Assembly (NCBI GenBank): GCA_037833965.1
Contig: AP031354.1
Coordinates: 16,346,001 to 16,410,000 of the forward strand
DNA length: 64,000 nt
Origin: Marchantia polymorpha subsp. ruderalis
Lineage: Eukaryota; Streptophyta; Marchantiopsida; Marchantiales; Marchantiaceae
Reading direction: 5' to 3'
A program made the position numbers and the translations under genes. The notes under the pieces are model-generated. The model did not search any database. It had not been told where the DNA came from and worked only from the letters and a program-made list of their open reading frames with translations. Of this stretch, positions 24,601 through 36,400 are shown one piece after another; the stretch's first letter is position 1, and every line of letters begins with the position of its first letter.

Positions 24601-26622
24601 GACCATGTTGGAACTGTTTGCAAGGCATGGAAGGAAAATCTTATTCGAAAAGTGAAAAACCAAACGCTTATATTGGAAATGTCTGATGCTTTGTGAGAAA
24701 TGATGTATGCTTACAGTGAACTTTTGATGTGGGGACGTTGGATGCAATTTCAAACTAGATTTTCTTCAGAAATTGAGTTTCTAAACTACTTCAAACAAGA
24801 ATGGATCGGAAGAATAGGTACTGTAACTCTATGGTAATTCTCTTGTATTGCTCTCATAGTGTATCTAGCCTGTAGTGTAAGTAAACAGCTGTTCATTACA
24901 GTTGGAAGGCTCACAAAAACTTGGTTTAGCCCATTGCATTTAGTATAAGTACTAAATTTATATTATTGGAAGAAGTGTTGAACTGTATTAGATGGATATT
25001 GTGAAGTAAAAGTTTACTCATATTTTTGGATGATGGTTCTGAACATGTAATTCACAGACATGGATGATTTTCATAGCAATGGTGATATCTTACATGCCTT
25101 GTGTGTTGTCTTCACAGATAAATGGTTGATGATTTGTCAAAATTTTGATCACGCGAACCAACTGACGAATGGTGCAACAGAAGCTTGGCATTTGACCATG
25201 AAAAAGATAATTCAAAGAATGATAGGTGGTTTAAAAGCTCGTCGATTGGACAGATTGTTAGACATGCTTTTTGGAAGCATGTTGCCGTTCTTTCTTTATA
25301 ATATTCGTAGAAAGGCAATGGGATTCGTAGTGAATTGGAGAAAGGAAGAGGTTGCTATCTCCAGTGTATGGGCAGCAGAAAACAAAATGAAATATGCTCA
25401 GGTGAAAATAATTCTGATTTTGCATTTGTGTTTACTCATTTTTGCTTGCAATACCCGAGCTATGACTATGCAAAACTTGCATTTTGATTATAACTAATGA
25501 AAAGTTATATATGTTGTATTCAGGTGGCATTTCCAGACTCCTTAAAGCCAAAATTTGCTGAGGTGATATGTCCAAAATCTACAACTAAGTACACAGTTCG
25601 GGATTGTTATTCCATGCTGCCTTCATGTGACTGTTTGTGGGCTGTGAAAGGAAATATTTGCAAACATCAATGCAAGGCTTTGATGTGCAAAGGGCACCAA
25701 GGAGTACCATCATTCAGCAACATGGAACTTGGGCAGGGTCACAATATGAAGGATTGATTTCTAGTACCGATGTACAGTTGTTAAGTGAAAATACTCATTT
25801 GTCAGTGGAGTATGATTCAGAACTGCAATCGGAAGAAAATCCTATGTTGGAATCAACGTTCAATCAGAGAAATGTTTGTGTGGAGAAGTCAGGAGAAGTT
25901 TGGATGCAAATAGAAAAAATGGCTTCACAGAGTTATAGCATAGCACACATCACACTTGCTGTAATGAATAGATCTTTGCATGACTTGAGAGTTCAGGAAC
26001 AATGTCAACTAGAATCGGGAAAGGACAGAATCACAAATGCCGACATGTTCATCAGACCAAGTGGCTTGACATTGAGAAGAAGGCTTGGGATCATTGACAA
26101 GTATCATGGTGCAAAGAGAAGCCATTCAATTCTGAAGAACTATTTGAAGAAAAAACGGTGTCTAATTGAGACAAGAAATTCTTTGGTAAGTGACTTACAC
26201 ATGCATTGAATTGAAATTCTTTTAGTATAACAAGATGTATGTATTAGTTATGTCTTTGTTTTCATTTTTTCTTTTATTGCGGCTGATATGTAACCACTTG
26301 TGACAACTTACAGGATTTGAACGTGCCTCTTGAAGATGTTCACGGTGATAGCGATAGCTATCTGGATATTACCAATGATAGTCCAGATCTGCAGAATGTT
26401 ATATCAGAGTTCAGTGATGTCATTTGTGATAACATACTTCTTCCTTATGTTTTCCGAGAAGTTCAAGGAAGAAAAAGAGAGACAATTAGAGAAGACTTGT
26501 TCAGGCGAAGCACTCAACTGCGTGGAAAACGCAAAAGTAGGAAACCACAAATTGATATGAATAGGATCTCTTTGCCTACAAGTAGATTTTCCCTGCCAAA
26601 ACGATTAGGTAGAGAGCTTTGA
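21636..26622 (+). pseudogene. MULE-type transposase with SWIM zinc finger, intron-containing and decayed
   Basis: Seven exons can be traced: 21636-22052, 22176-22704, 24211-24460, 24625-24817, 25058-25401, 25524-26185 and 26314-26622. The core reads LALDSTFATTKYD, FTLIAFDSHQMGLPVAWSI and CFMIDCAPQEVAAL, the DDE blocks of the MULE transposase domain. CDCLWAVKGNICKHQ in exon 6 is the CxC...CxH SWIM finger. The N-terminal part includes VDDFVDGEGRR and CxH pairs. Breaks: a frameshift with TAG near 24295, a one-base mismatch at the exon 3/4 join, a TGA inside exon 4 near 24690 and a frameshift near 25700. Intron 2 is 1.5 kb. The element is therefore inactive. Terminal inverted repeats were not found. 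The C-terminal exon is basic (RGKRKSRK) and could aid DNA binding. Confidence 0.8.
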
Positions 26623-28560
26623 GCTGACACAAATACAATCAAATTAAATGATGATCCGATATAGTGAATAGACTCATATACAAGAGGTAAGTTTCATTTT
26701 TTTGGTTACTGTTTTTATCCTTGCCGAAGACTACCTGGTAGGTACTTGACAAGCGAGAAAGCTAATTTTTCAGTTGGAAAGTTCAAAAGTTTACTTCGCG
26801 TGATCTCTATGTCTAGAAGTTTGAAATTTTGAATTTTATACATATTTCTCCATCTTGGCACATGAATCTTTATGAATACATGCCAATTTGTATTAAATAT
26901 ATTGTGAACACATTGCTTCCTGATGTCTGAATGATTTTTATAGCACAATACTGCTCTTTCGGTTTTCATTCATGGATGATTTCCATTCGGTTTATTTCTG
27001 TACTAGTGTTTCTAGTTTCTTCGTCATTTCTAGCAATGATAATGTACCGGGAGCTGCAAAGAAAGTGACTGGTCTTACGAATGCGCCTCTAGGTCAGGCT
27101 TCTTCTTCCAGCTTGTCTGACTTACCTGTAGTCATGCAGAAAGTGTCTCCTGGTGTAAGCTACGTTGCTGTCAATGAGGATACTGTACTGCTACAGAGAA
27201 GGGTATGTCTTCAATGCGGTATCAGTACGCAAACGACGACTGTGGCTGGCTTGAAGTTGTGGAGAAGCTTCCGACAGCGTCAATGGTTGTCAGTGTTCTC
27301 GCACCTTCCATCCAAATAGCAATTTAGGAAGAAACATCTATTCATGTGGTTAGTTACCAAGGCCCGTCCATGATGAATTTTTTGTATACATGGAACTCTT
27401 TTCTAAGACTCATTAACAATATGTGTTTTCTCTCGCAACAGGATGGGTACATCCAAGGAGGTCAGATCTTTTTTCTGTTTAAGGTTTACTACGTCTTCCA
27501 TGGTTCTGTGTGGTTTTAAAGGATTTCCATTCTGATATGCCTGGACATAATCTTTTTGGAAGACTACGTCTTCGCTTTGACAAGGTGTACATTATGGAGC
27601 ATGTCAGCGAGGATAAACTGAAAAATTTGCTTCTGTGTCATCGTGTGTAGGTTACGGCTTACTTAGAGTTTCTTAAGAACCATCTCTCAGGCACGTCACT
27701 AGCATACACTATTGCCACTCTGGTTGTGGGGAGAAAGATGCTGGCTACTAGCCTGATTTTGGGTTCATCATCGAATTTTACTCCTGCCAAATTTGCGGGT
27801 GAAAGTGGACCAATCAGTCGTTCAGCTACGGTGGATCTTGTTTTGGGAACACTTTGCAAGGCTTTAGAATCAGGGACTGTTACAGATCTAACTTGGGACG
27901 AATTGAGGTTCATAAGATCACCTATTGTAACCCTTGTTACACCTCAAGTAGCTGCACACGCCAAAGAGCTTACTTCACGACAAGTGAAAGTTCATCAGAT
28001 TGTCGTGGATGCTGCACTGGAAGTTCTTTCTTTGCTGGGTCAACATGAGACAGAAGAGAAGAGAAAGAGCGGGACTTTTTAGAAGCTTTTGATCGCCCTT
28101 TTTCCTGCTTGTGATACTGGTGGGCAACCATGGGGATGGGACTTAGAGGTTTCAATCGGATGGCTAGAAGACACTATTGGGAAGCAGTCACTGCTTTCTG
28201 AAGCTTAGGCTGTAGGTCTCATAAGGACCAATGATTTGATGCTCATAAAAGCAGGTATTTCATGGTTTTCTACTTTTTGGTTGCAGGATATGGCCTAATG
28301 ATCTGGAATAGAATATATGCTGTAGAAGATCCTGGAACTGGTTCCACATTTATACATATACTAAACCAGAAGTGGGAAGAGCCAACCCTTAGTTTCAGTA
28401 GGAAAACACTACTGGCAAGTGAGCATATCATATTCTTCCTGATGCTTGGACTTAAGCCACTAGACTCTTGGAGAATTTTCAAATACTACAAATCAGATTG
28501 CAGTGACTCTGCACGGACGATCTTTCAGTCAAAAATATGGAAGATCTCGGTGGCCTAGCA
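26623..28560 (+). other. Exon-like sequence of an unrecognised gene
   Basis: Several open segments end at good splice signals. One is a segment encoding GHNLFGRLRLRFDK before GT at about 27583. Another starts after CGTGTGTAG at 27649 and runs to a stop at about 28081, encoding TAYLEFLKNHLSG, then DLVLGTLCKALESG and SRQVKVHQIVVDAA. A third, after TTGCAG at 28287, encodes GYGLMIWNRIYAVEDP. I do not recognise a family and cannot prove that they belong together. They may be the downstream part of the gene interrupted by the MULE, a captured gene fragment or a separate gene. Confidence 0.35.
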
Positions 28561-29459
28561 ATCAAAGGTTATATGTTTCAGACCGATTTTTGAGAAAGAA
28601 ATTGTTGGTGAACAATCATGATGCAGCCATTCTTGAACTAAAGGAATAATATCTACCTAAACAAGTTAAAGCAAGCTCAGTTGCATTGTATGAAAATGAA
28701 AAGCTCAAAAGGTGATAATAGAGATAGTTGTTTAGCTTGGAGCTAGATTCCAACACTCTACTTTCATGAGTTTGGAGTGATGGTATTCGATGATACTTGA
28801 AATATTTCAACATGAATGTTTTGGCTAGTTGTCCACAGTTGAGATCTACAGTGTTATTTATGTAGTAAACTATCAGTTGTCAAAATATGTCTTTTGAATT
28901 TGTTTTATTAGTCCAATCATATTTTTTGTGCATTTTGTCCATATGTATCTCTCTCGGGAGGTGGATTGCGAGACTAATAGACAAAGACAGACAAACAGCA
29001 GAAGGGTGGGAAACACGAAGGAGCTGCCCGAAGCCCATCTGTCTAGTGGCATAATTCTTCTTGCCGGCGACCACAATTTTGCAGGTGGATACATGGATAC
29101 ATTCGTAGGTGCACGCACAAGCCCGAGGGTGTTCTGAAAGTGCGTGCTTTTCCAGCAGACCAAATGTTTCGGGCCTTGCCTTGCTCAATTGACCAACCTG
29201 GCACCCCAAATGCCAACAAACAAACCAATACAGTGGTGGCAAATCTCGAACAGGAGAAGCAATACAGGTAGCCATAAACGTGAGTTTCACACACGAGCAC
29301 AGCATGCCTGCCCCGCTCACTCTCTGAAAGAAATCGCAAACAAACTAGTCCCAAGTGGCCTGCTGTGGGCAGAATTTTTGATGCGAACGGACGATGAAGC
29401 CAGAGCAGGAGTAGGATAAATGTGGTTATCCAACATGAGTTATGTGCAGCAACTTGAGT
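28561..29459. other. 3' flank of the germin-like gene
   Basis: No gene of its own is seen. The germin frame stays open on the minus strand to 29043, past the usual end of the family, so part of this DNA may be a C-terminal extension or simply 3' UTR. Confidence 0.4.
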
Positions 29460-30093
29460 CTCATTCATGAAGAATGACTTTTCCAGCATTTCACGTTCGA
29501 TGCCATTTCCGAACAAAGCTGAAGGCATGAGCTGAATACCAGGATTCTGACTGTTAAGGACGTTTAGACTCGATGCAAGCACCTTCCCCTTGTTCAGCTG
29601 GAAGTGTAGCAGACCTCTGGGAAAAATGAAAGCTTCTCCCTTCTTCACGACCTTTGCATACAGCTTGGATATGGTTGGGTCGTTGCCGAAGTTGTTGGTG
29701 ACGAAGCCCGTATACATCTCTCCCTCCAACACATACAGAATCTCAGTGGCCAAGTTGTGTGTATGGGGAAAGATGATGCCACTAGGGTTGATATCGAGTA
29801 TTATGAGAGACAATCCCTGAGTGTTCAGAGCTGGCCATTGTCTGACGAAGGCGAGGGTTGCAGTTCCGTTGGTAGCAGATAAGCTGGAATTCGCAGCTTC
29901 CAGCAAGCCCAGAAAATGCAAAGTCGTCTGTGGAAGCAAGTGCAAGCAACTTGCAAGCAAAACCATTTGAAACTGGTCCGGCAGCAAGGTGTGCAATGCA
30001 GAAATCCTGCAGTGGGTCAGGATCCGCTGCATGGACAATGTGGACAGCTGACAGCAGTCCAGCTGCAAGGATCATAGCAGCAAGGAGATTCAT
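29460..30093 (-). pseudogene. Germin-like protein (cupin), one-base frameshift
   Basis: The start is ATG 30093. A hydrophobic signal peptide of about 22 residues is followed by ADPDPLQDFC, the mature N-terminus typical of germins, which are secreted, Mn-binding apoplastic cupins (oxalate oxidase or SOD-like activity in the family). Cupin motif 1 (GIIFPHTHNLATEILYVLEG) and motif 2 (GEAFIFPRGLLHFQLN) are complete, with all three His and the Glu ligand. The frame breaks once, in the GGG run at 29908-29910, between DDFAFSG and LLEAANS, where one base is extra. The C-terminal motif LFGNGIEREMLEKSF is present, but the usual stop soon after it is absent and the frame stays open to 29043. No intron is seen. 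It is either a very young pseudogene or carries a sequence error at the GGG run. Confidence 0.85.
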
Positions 30094-30396
30094 CGCCGAT
30101 ACATTGCGGTGGTTGTGGGAGAGATCCGTCCTCGCCGTCTGCGTTGTGCACTAAGAGCGAACAGGAGTAGTCTTGGACGTGAACTCAAAATCCACATGAC
30201 AGTGTTCAAAACCTCCAAGGCTGAAATAAATCTGAATTGTAGTCGAATGATGCTCATAGTCGACACGTGTTCACATAACCAGGGTGCATTGACTACAGGT
30301 TAAGCTCTGGACTGCTGAACGGTGACACTGTCACGACGGTCATCGTATGCCGTCGACCCCCCAGCATACGGTCGGGGTTGTTCTAGCCTGCGGTGT
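30094..30396. other. Germin promoter side, no gene seen
   Basis: Upstream of the germin ATG on the minus strand. No other coding region or clear promoter element is recognised. Confidence 0.4.
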
Positions 30397-30525
30397 CACT
30401 AAGGGCTCCCCACTTTCGGGGGAACGCGATGTCTGCCCGGGAGGGCTTTCTGCCCGCCCGGGCCCGCAGCCCGGGCGGGCAGAAAGCTTTAGCTCCCCCG
30501 CTCTCGCTCGCTCACTAAGGGCTCT
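30397..30525 (+). mobile_element. GC-rich foldback element, copy 1 (CACTAAGGGCTCC end)
   Basis: It begins CACTAAGGGCTCCCC and shares its first 65 or so bases with the inverted copy at 31313-31435. Inside is an 18-bp perfect stem (30445-30462 and 30470-30487, GCTTTCTGCCCGCCCGGG) around a 7-base loop, CCCGCAG. A second CACTAAGGGCTC lies at about 30512 in direct orientation. The element is far more GC-rich than the window. No protein is encoded. The right border is uncertain. Confidence 0.65.
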
Positions 30526-31312
30526 CCCTCGCTGCCTCCCTTCCCGCAGGGAACTTGTAGTATGTATTTTTTTTCTCTTCCTCTCACACAGGGGAGGAGC
30601 ATGCTTGGGGCTCCCCTCTTCTTCACCGAGATAAAACAATTATCAGGAATAAAACTCTGATCCTAGTTTAAGTTAATGATAACTTATCATTAAACTCGAA
30701 ATATGGTTTTTTCGCACTATGCCAGCTCATAACCTCATACGTCTATCGTCTCGAAAATGCCATGTACGATACACGAGCATACATCTTCCAAGTACCAGGA
30801 TTTTCACGGGAGGGGACATGAGTTTCACGTTGATAAATCACTAAACCCTGCACTACTAGGTCCAACAATGCCATGCGAATAACGCTTTTCGTTGTTTGCT
30901 AGCTTCATCGATTTTCCGATACATCATAATGATATGAAAAGTGAAATGTCGTATCCACTTAGACGAATATGATTATGCAGGCCTACTATGTGACTAAACA
31001 CGATCACTATAATTAAGTGTCATAATATAGAACTTTCTTCACTTCTTTCCCTTGATCTTCCACGGGATGTACTTCTAGAAGAATTGAAGTTCCTCCTCGT
31101 ACTGGAAAATGAATGAGAAGTGTACCGAACGTGACGATTCTTACATCCTCCTTGCAAAGCCGGCTCATATTCCTGAAGCCAAAAAAAACCAAGTCTTTTC
31201 TTTTCCAAAGCACTCTTTGGTTAGCAATTTGACATTCACTAAATCATTTGACATTCACTAATGTGACCTCACGGATTAAACAGGTTAATATATGGTGTAG
31301 GGAGACCGTCGC
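30526..31312. other. Spacer between the inverted GC-rich elements
   Basis: Nothing recognisable. It starts with C- and T-rich sequence and becomes AT-rich. Confidence 0.4.
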
Positions 31313-31435
31313 CACTCAGGGCTCCCCGGATCCCTAAACCGGGAGCGTGTCGACCCTCCCCGGGTGGTCGGGCTGCGGGCAGAAAGCCCTCCCGGGCAGA
31401 CCTCGCGTTCCCCCGAAAGTGTGGAGCCCTTAGTG
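31313..31435 (-). mobile_element. 123-bp GC-rich MITE-like element, copy 2
   Basis: Its two ends are inverted copies of each other: CACTCAGGGCTCCCC at the left and, on the minus strand, CACTAAGGGCTCC at the right. The minus-strand reading matches copy 1 closely for about 65 bases (TTTCGGGGGAACGCGA, then CTGCCCGGGAGGGCTTTC). No open frame. CACT ends recall CACTA-type transposons, but no clear target-site duplication is visible. Confidence 0.7.
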
Positions 31436-32806
31436 ACGAGCCTCCCCAACCTTCTGATAATAGTATGGCCAGTGAGATCCCTGGCCGTCGTGCTCTGCAC
31501 GGTTTTGGTTCGGTAGGGTGGGGACCAATAGTTGTTAGGGGGAGGAATGACCATTGCGTGTGGTTGTTCCAATTCTTTTCATGACTGAGATGCCTACAAT
31601 GAAACAGAACTCCTCGACAGATATTCCTCGTGTACCTCGACTGCTTGGCCTGACGGCCTCAGCTAACTGAGAAGGTGTTGCGTTCATCCAGCTTCAGTGT
31701 TCGAGGTTCGATTTTTGAGTACGCATACGGCAGCAAGGGACTCCCTTAATCCTGAGGAGTCCTGCGGATCGTTAAGCATAGAGGGTCCAACTCGACCACA
31801 TTCTGACTTCGCGTTTCTTCAATTTACATGTACACTGACGCGGCTGTCATGCCCATTTGTCCAACTGCACACAACTTAAACATGCAACGCTATAATTCGA
31901 GAAAAACGTGTAAGATACGTCGGGGTCCACATGCTCCCAGTGAATTTCTTACCAGTTGCTAAAGGATCGTCACTTCATTACATTGGCATTTCGGTGATGG
32001 AAAATCTTTCGGATTTTGAAGGTCGACGAAAAGGAGAGGGCTTTAGCTCTCTCACCGTTGGAGGAGAACTGCTAGGTACTGTACTTCAATAGCAATACCT
32101 ACCAAACCACTTCTCTACAAACCTTTCACAGATCCATCCAACAAAGTCCGAATTTGTAACTTTGAGGTCCCGCATGAGGCTGCTTTTCAGAAACACAACT
32201 TAAACATGCTCTTTCTTTGTCAGTGATGGGCGTAGTATGGTTACTGTGTCAATTTTGGATGTCTTGTTCCCCTCGTGATACAACCGTAGTACAGTTCCTG
32301 AGTACTTGTTTCACTTTTTTTCTGAACCCCCCGGGCGAAGAATCGAGACATAAATCTTGTATTAGTTTCTTCTTCATCTCATTTTATCGACAACGACTAA
32401 AAGCTCGAACGAGTTCACATATCCGGACCACACGACTGTCGCTAAGCAAGGACATCCTAACAGGAGCAATTTGTGTAGTTCATATACAAATACGGCCCTG
32501 CAACAACTATCGGGTAGAAGTTCCTAAACTCTGGTCAACCAATACGGGAATCTGCCCGTCTCTATTCCCAAGCTAGCCTTAGTCTGGCAATCCGATGCCC
32601 TGCAAGAAGTGAAGATACTTTAGTTTGCTAGAACTAATAAAGGCTTCCACGGATCCTACATTCAGTCCGTCTGATGAGTTGTCCACCTGAAGTACTAGTC
32701 AAACGAAGATCATGATATGTGTAGTTGAACTATTACAGTGGACCTCCGTCTATAGCACAATGTGAATAGACATTCGTACAACTATTGTGATACTCTGTTC
32801 ATGTAC
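31436..32806. other. Gene-free stretch
   Basis: No family is recognisable in any frame. A weak tRNA-like string near 31655-31720 was rejected. Confidence 0.4.
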
Positions 32807-32839
32807 TCATACGCGAATTGCAGGGAGATGTATTTTTTT

Positions 32840-33140
32840 ACATTGAGTGGACAATTTTCGTATTACCTCGGATACGGCTTTAGCTAATAAAGCCATTCTC
32901 AAGGGACGTAAGATTTGGTTAGATCCTGATATTACACCTCTACAAGTGTTGTTCCCGTGTTCCCGCGTCTCCACAATGTTGATGATGTCAACAATTTTCC
33001 AAATCGTATCTGCACTCACATATAACTATTTTCGCATTGCTTCACTTGTAGAGGTATAAGATCATGATCTAACCAAATCCTACTTCTCTTGAGAAAGATT
33101 TTATTAGCCAAAATTGTATCCGATGTAATCCGAGTGGTTC
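32840..33140. mobile_element. Rearranged LINE fragments in palindromic order
   Basis: 32860-32948 on the plus strand encodes ALANKAILKGRKIWLDPDI, the C-terminal block of the LINE ORF1 at 13.35 kb. 33130-33045 on the minus strand encodes the same block again (RIWLDHDLIPLQ). 33030-32930 on the minus strand encodes TIWKIVDIINIVETREHG, the start of the ORF2 endonuclease. Two ORF1 pieces thus point toward each other around one endonuclease piece. Confidence 0.75.
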
Positions 33141-33467
33141 ATTCTCTCGGTGTAAAAAGTACCACCTCCCTGGAGTTCACGCATGAATACAGCTGCTCCA
33201 CATTCGACATTCAAGCCCGAAGTGCCGGTTGACATGCGAGGGTTCCGAAACTTTTAGTCTTCTAGCGAAGGGAAACAGTCAGGTCAATTCACACTGGCGT
33301 GACTGGACATGCTACAAATCAACTAGGTCAATGACGTAAACTTCTCACCTTGCCGCTTCCTCCTCTCCATGTATGGTTCTGATTAGGTACTTAGCTCGCT
33401 AAGACAACTGAAATAAATCCTCCAACTTCGAAGCGTGGTAACGCCAGCTTCGCCAGGTAAGAGTACA

Positions 33468-36400
33468 TCAAACTTTCAGTCGTTTTACATTTTCTTCATG
33501 AAGCCACCCGAGGCACTCCTCTGTTGTGCCTTTAGGGTGTGCGAGCTGCCACAACAACACTTTATCCTTCTGCGCAAAAAGGATATTGAAAATCGAAATT
33601 ATCAGTCTGGACATTACTTACTGCTCCCAGAGGCTGCATTCTGATCGTAATTTACGTGTGCACGAGGTGCTTATGGTAAATGGTTAAAAAAGCAACAAGA
33701 CTCTTCAACGTGTAGCCTACGAAGGTTGACATAAGATAACGCACCCATTCCTGAACTTGCTTTCCTGGGGACAGATTCAGTGCTTCTTTGATTGCATCGC
33801 CATCTAGCACTAGCTTTTCTTCCCAAATTTTCGTGAGTCCTGCGCCGTCCACCCAAATACAAAACCGTGACCGATTGAGATGGAGGCCTCCGGATCTACA
33901 TCTAAACTCAGATTTCCAACAGTTCCAAGTGCACCTTATCCAAAGCGATATCTACAGGATACATCCAGCTTAGTTCTTCCAAGAGCTAATCAACCCTCAG
34001 CTCAACGTGCAGTGGAATTTGGGAAATCCTTTCAACGGACAAGCAAATTATCGTGATAGGTTTTAGTGGATGTGCCTACGCACCCAGTTTGTTAACAGTG
34101 TCTTCCACCAGATTGCACATCTTTACTTTCTCCTCAATCCACCTCTCATTGTCTACAGACAATGCAACCATTGCTGAGTGCGCTTGCGAAGTAACTGAAG
34201 GAAGCTCCATGATAGATGACAGCAATAAGGTACAACGCCACAGCTCCTTGTTCTTTCTCAAAAGCAGACCTGAAAAGTTGTGAAGGAAACCGAAACGTAG
34301 AACCCAGTCAGTTCTGACTCAGTCCAAGGACTCCGTAGTAAATGAGCAGAGAACTTAATGATAAGTGATCCTGAGAAGTGCCTAAGACTGCGAGTACCTA
34401 GCTCCACTCTGTGCTTGGAAATCGCTGCTAAATCGGGATCTTCTCTGTATATAGACTCCTTCGTATCTGCTGAATCGTCTGACTCAGCTTGGAGAATCTT
34501 TTCGCTCACCAGTTTGAACTCCTTAGCAAAATTAAAAAGAATTTCTACCTGCAATTTGCATATGAATTGTGTTAAAAATGAGAACGCTGATGTTAGTGAA
34601 GAGCAATTCCGCACATCATTTCCAAAGTGTGGCACTTCGCAGTCATATCGACAACTCCTATGTCATATGAGGTAATAAGAATGTTGGGAAACACTTACCC
34701 CGGCAGCATCCTTGTTTTTGAGCACCAGTGACTTCATAATAATGTGAGTTGACACTGGAATCTGGAGCCACAATATAGAGGCCAAGAAAACATCCAATTT
34801 AGTTTATTCCATACCAAATATCATGTACGTCAATGAATCTCAGCTAAGATATGAACTCAGACAGCCACTAATAATGGCCCCAAGCTCTTACTTATACAAT
34901 ATAAAAAAGAAACTACCCCACATTATTCGAAGAAATATCCGTTTTCACTGACCTTCTTTTTCTTCTCCGAACAGGTACATGATCGAAGGGGCAGGAACAA
35001 GGCTCCAAGTAAGCATATTTGCCTTTGAGCTTTCTAACATGTACAGACGCAATCCAAGATTCCCAGAAATCAAAAGCCAATAACATTGTACTGCCCTGAA
35101 AATCGGATGAAAAAAACTTACGCAATACTCATTTCAGTTCCGAATCCAGATGAAACTTTAAATGTCTCTATGACAATAACAGTTCACAAAGTGAAGCTAG
35201 TGTTTCACTGCAAACTTTGCAACCAACTTGATTCCAATTATGAAACAAACATACATTCAGCTGATCGGAACTCTTGTACTTTTGTAACACTTTGGTAGCA
35301 GCTCGTAATGTATCGACGCACAACCTGATCAAGACACACAATATTGTTAAAACCGAAACAAGAATAGAACATATAAGCAGCATTGTACCCGGATACTCTG
35401 ACAAGTTAAGGGAGAACTGCACCAATATACTATTTGTAAACTGTTTGTGGACACAAAGCGTATACCCTTGTACGAATCTCACGCGGTGAACTCATTTGAG
35501 CATTCTACCATTAGATAACTCCGGTTGTATCAATGTCAATAGTCGACCTTAACCCCAAACACTCCTAACATATCGCAGATCACTTGAACCAAAGCAAAAC
35601 CACACCTTCCATAATTCTCCGGAATCGACGGGTCGGGTTTCGAATTTGCATCGATACGAAATACAGTGGAGAAAAGATTTAGATCTTCAATGTACTCCAT
35701 TGCTTGTTCGGGTTTGTTACCACCCAACATAAGCTCAACCTGCGGAATGGCATCCAGTGATTTTCAATAATCAAGAACTCTAAAAATAAAGTTGGCTGGC
35801 ACAACACTGTCGATTATGAAAGGACGGTTTACATCTAAGTAAATTAAGAAGAGATATACAACCTTGGCATGAACGTCGATCTGCAGAATATATAACTCAT
35901 GCTCCATCAGGATTACTATATTCTCTAGGTGGAAAAGCAACAGGAATTGATGCAGTACATTATTTTTCTCCTGAAACTTAGTCCTCTTACCTCGTGTCCG
36001 ACTCGTTCCCTGCTGACTTTATTGTTCAAAGCGTTTCTCACTGCTTCACTGGCGGCTGCTTTCTTCAACTCTTCATCTAACTCAAATTGAAACCGAGCAC
36101 CTTCAGAAGCAAACATGTTCCAACATTAACTGCAAACCTTTCTTCCGCCTTCAAGTGTGTTCTACCCAGGGCTGCCATATAATTCAACGTATAAAACTAC
36201 CAGAGCAGTCTTATCAGTATCGAGAAGGAAAAATCAGATGCTCAGCCAATCATTGTACATCTACAATCCAGTTTTGGAAACAAAAAATGTAGATGTTCTG
36301 ACGAAACTATATAAAGGTAAAACCACAGAAGAACTTCCTACCAGTTAGATCACTGTCAATATTACAAGAAAACCGCTGCAATGAGATCGACAGATATCAG

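Noticed and set aside
31655..31720. tRNA- or SINE-like string with GGTTCGA
   Set aside because: The B box is only partial and no stem pairs or SINE body could be built around it.
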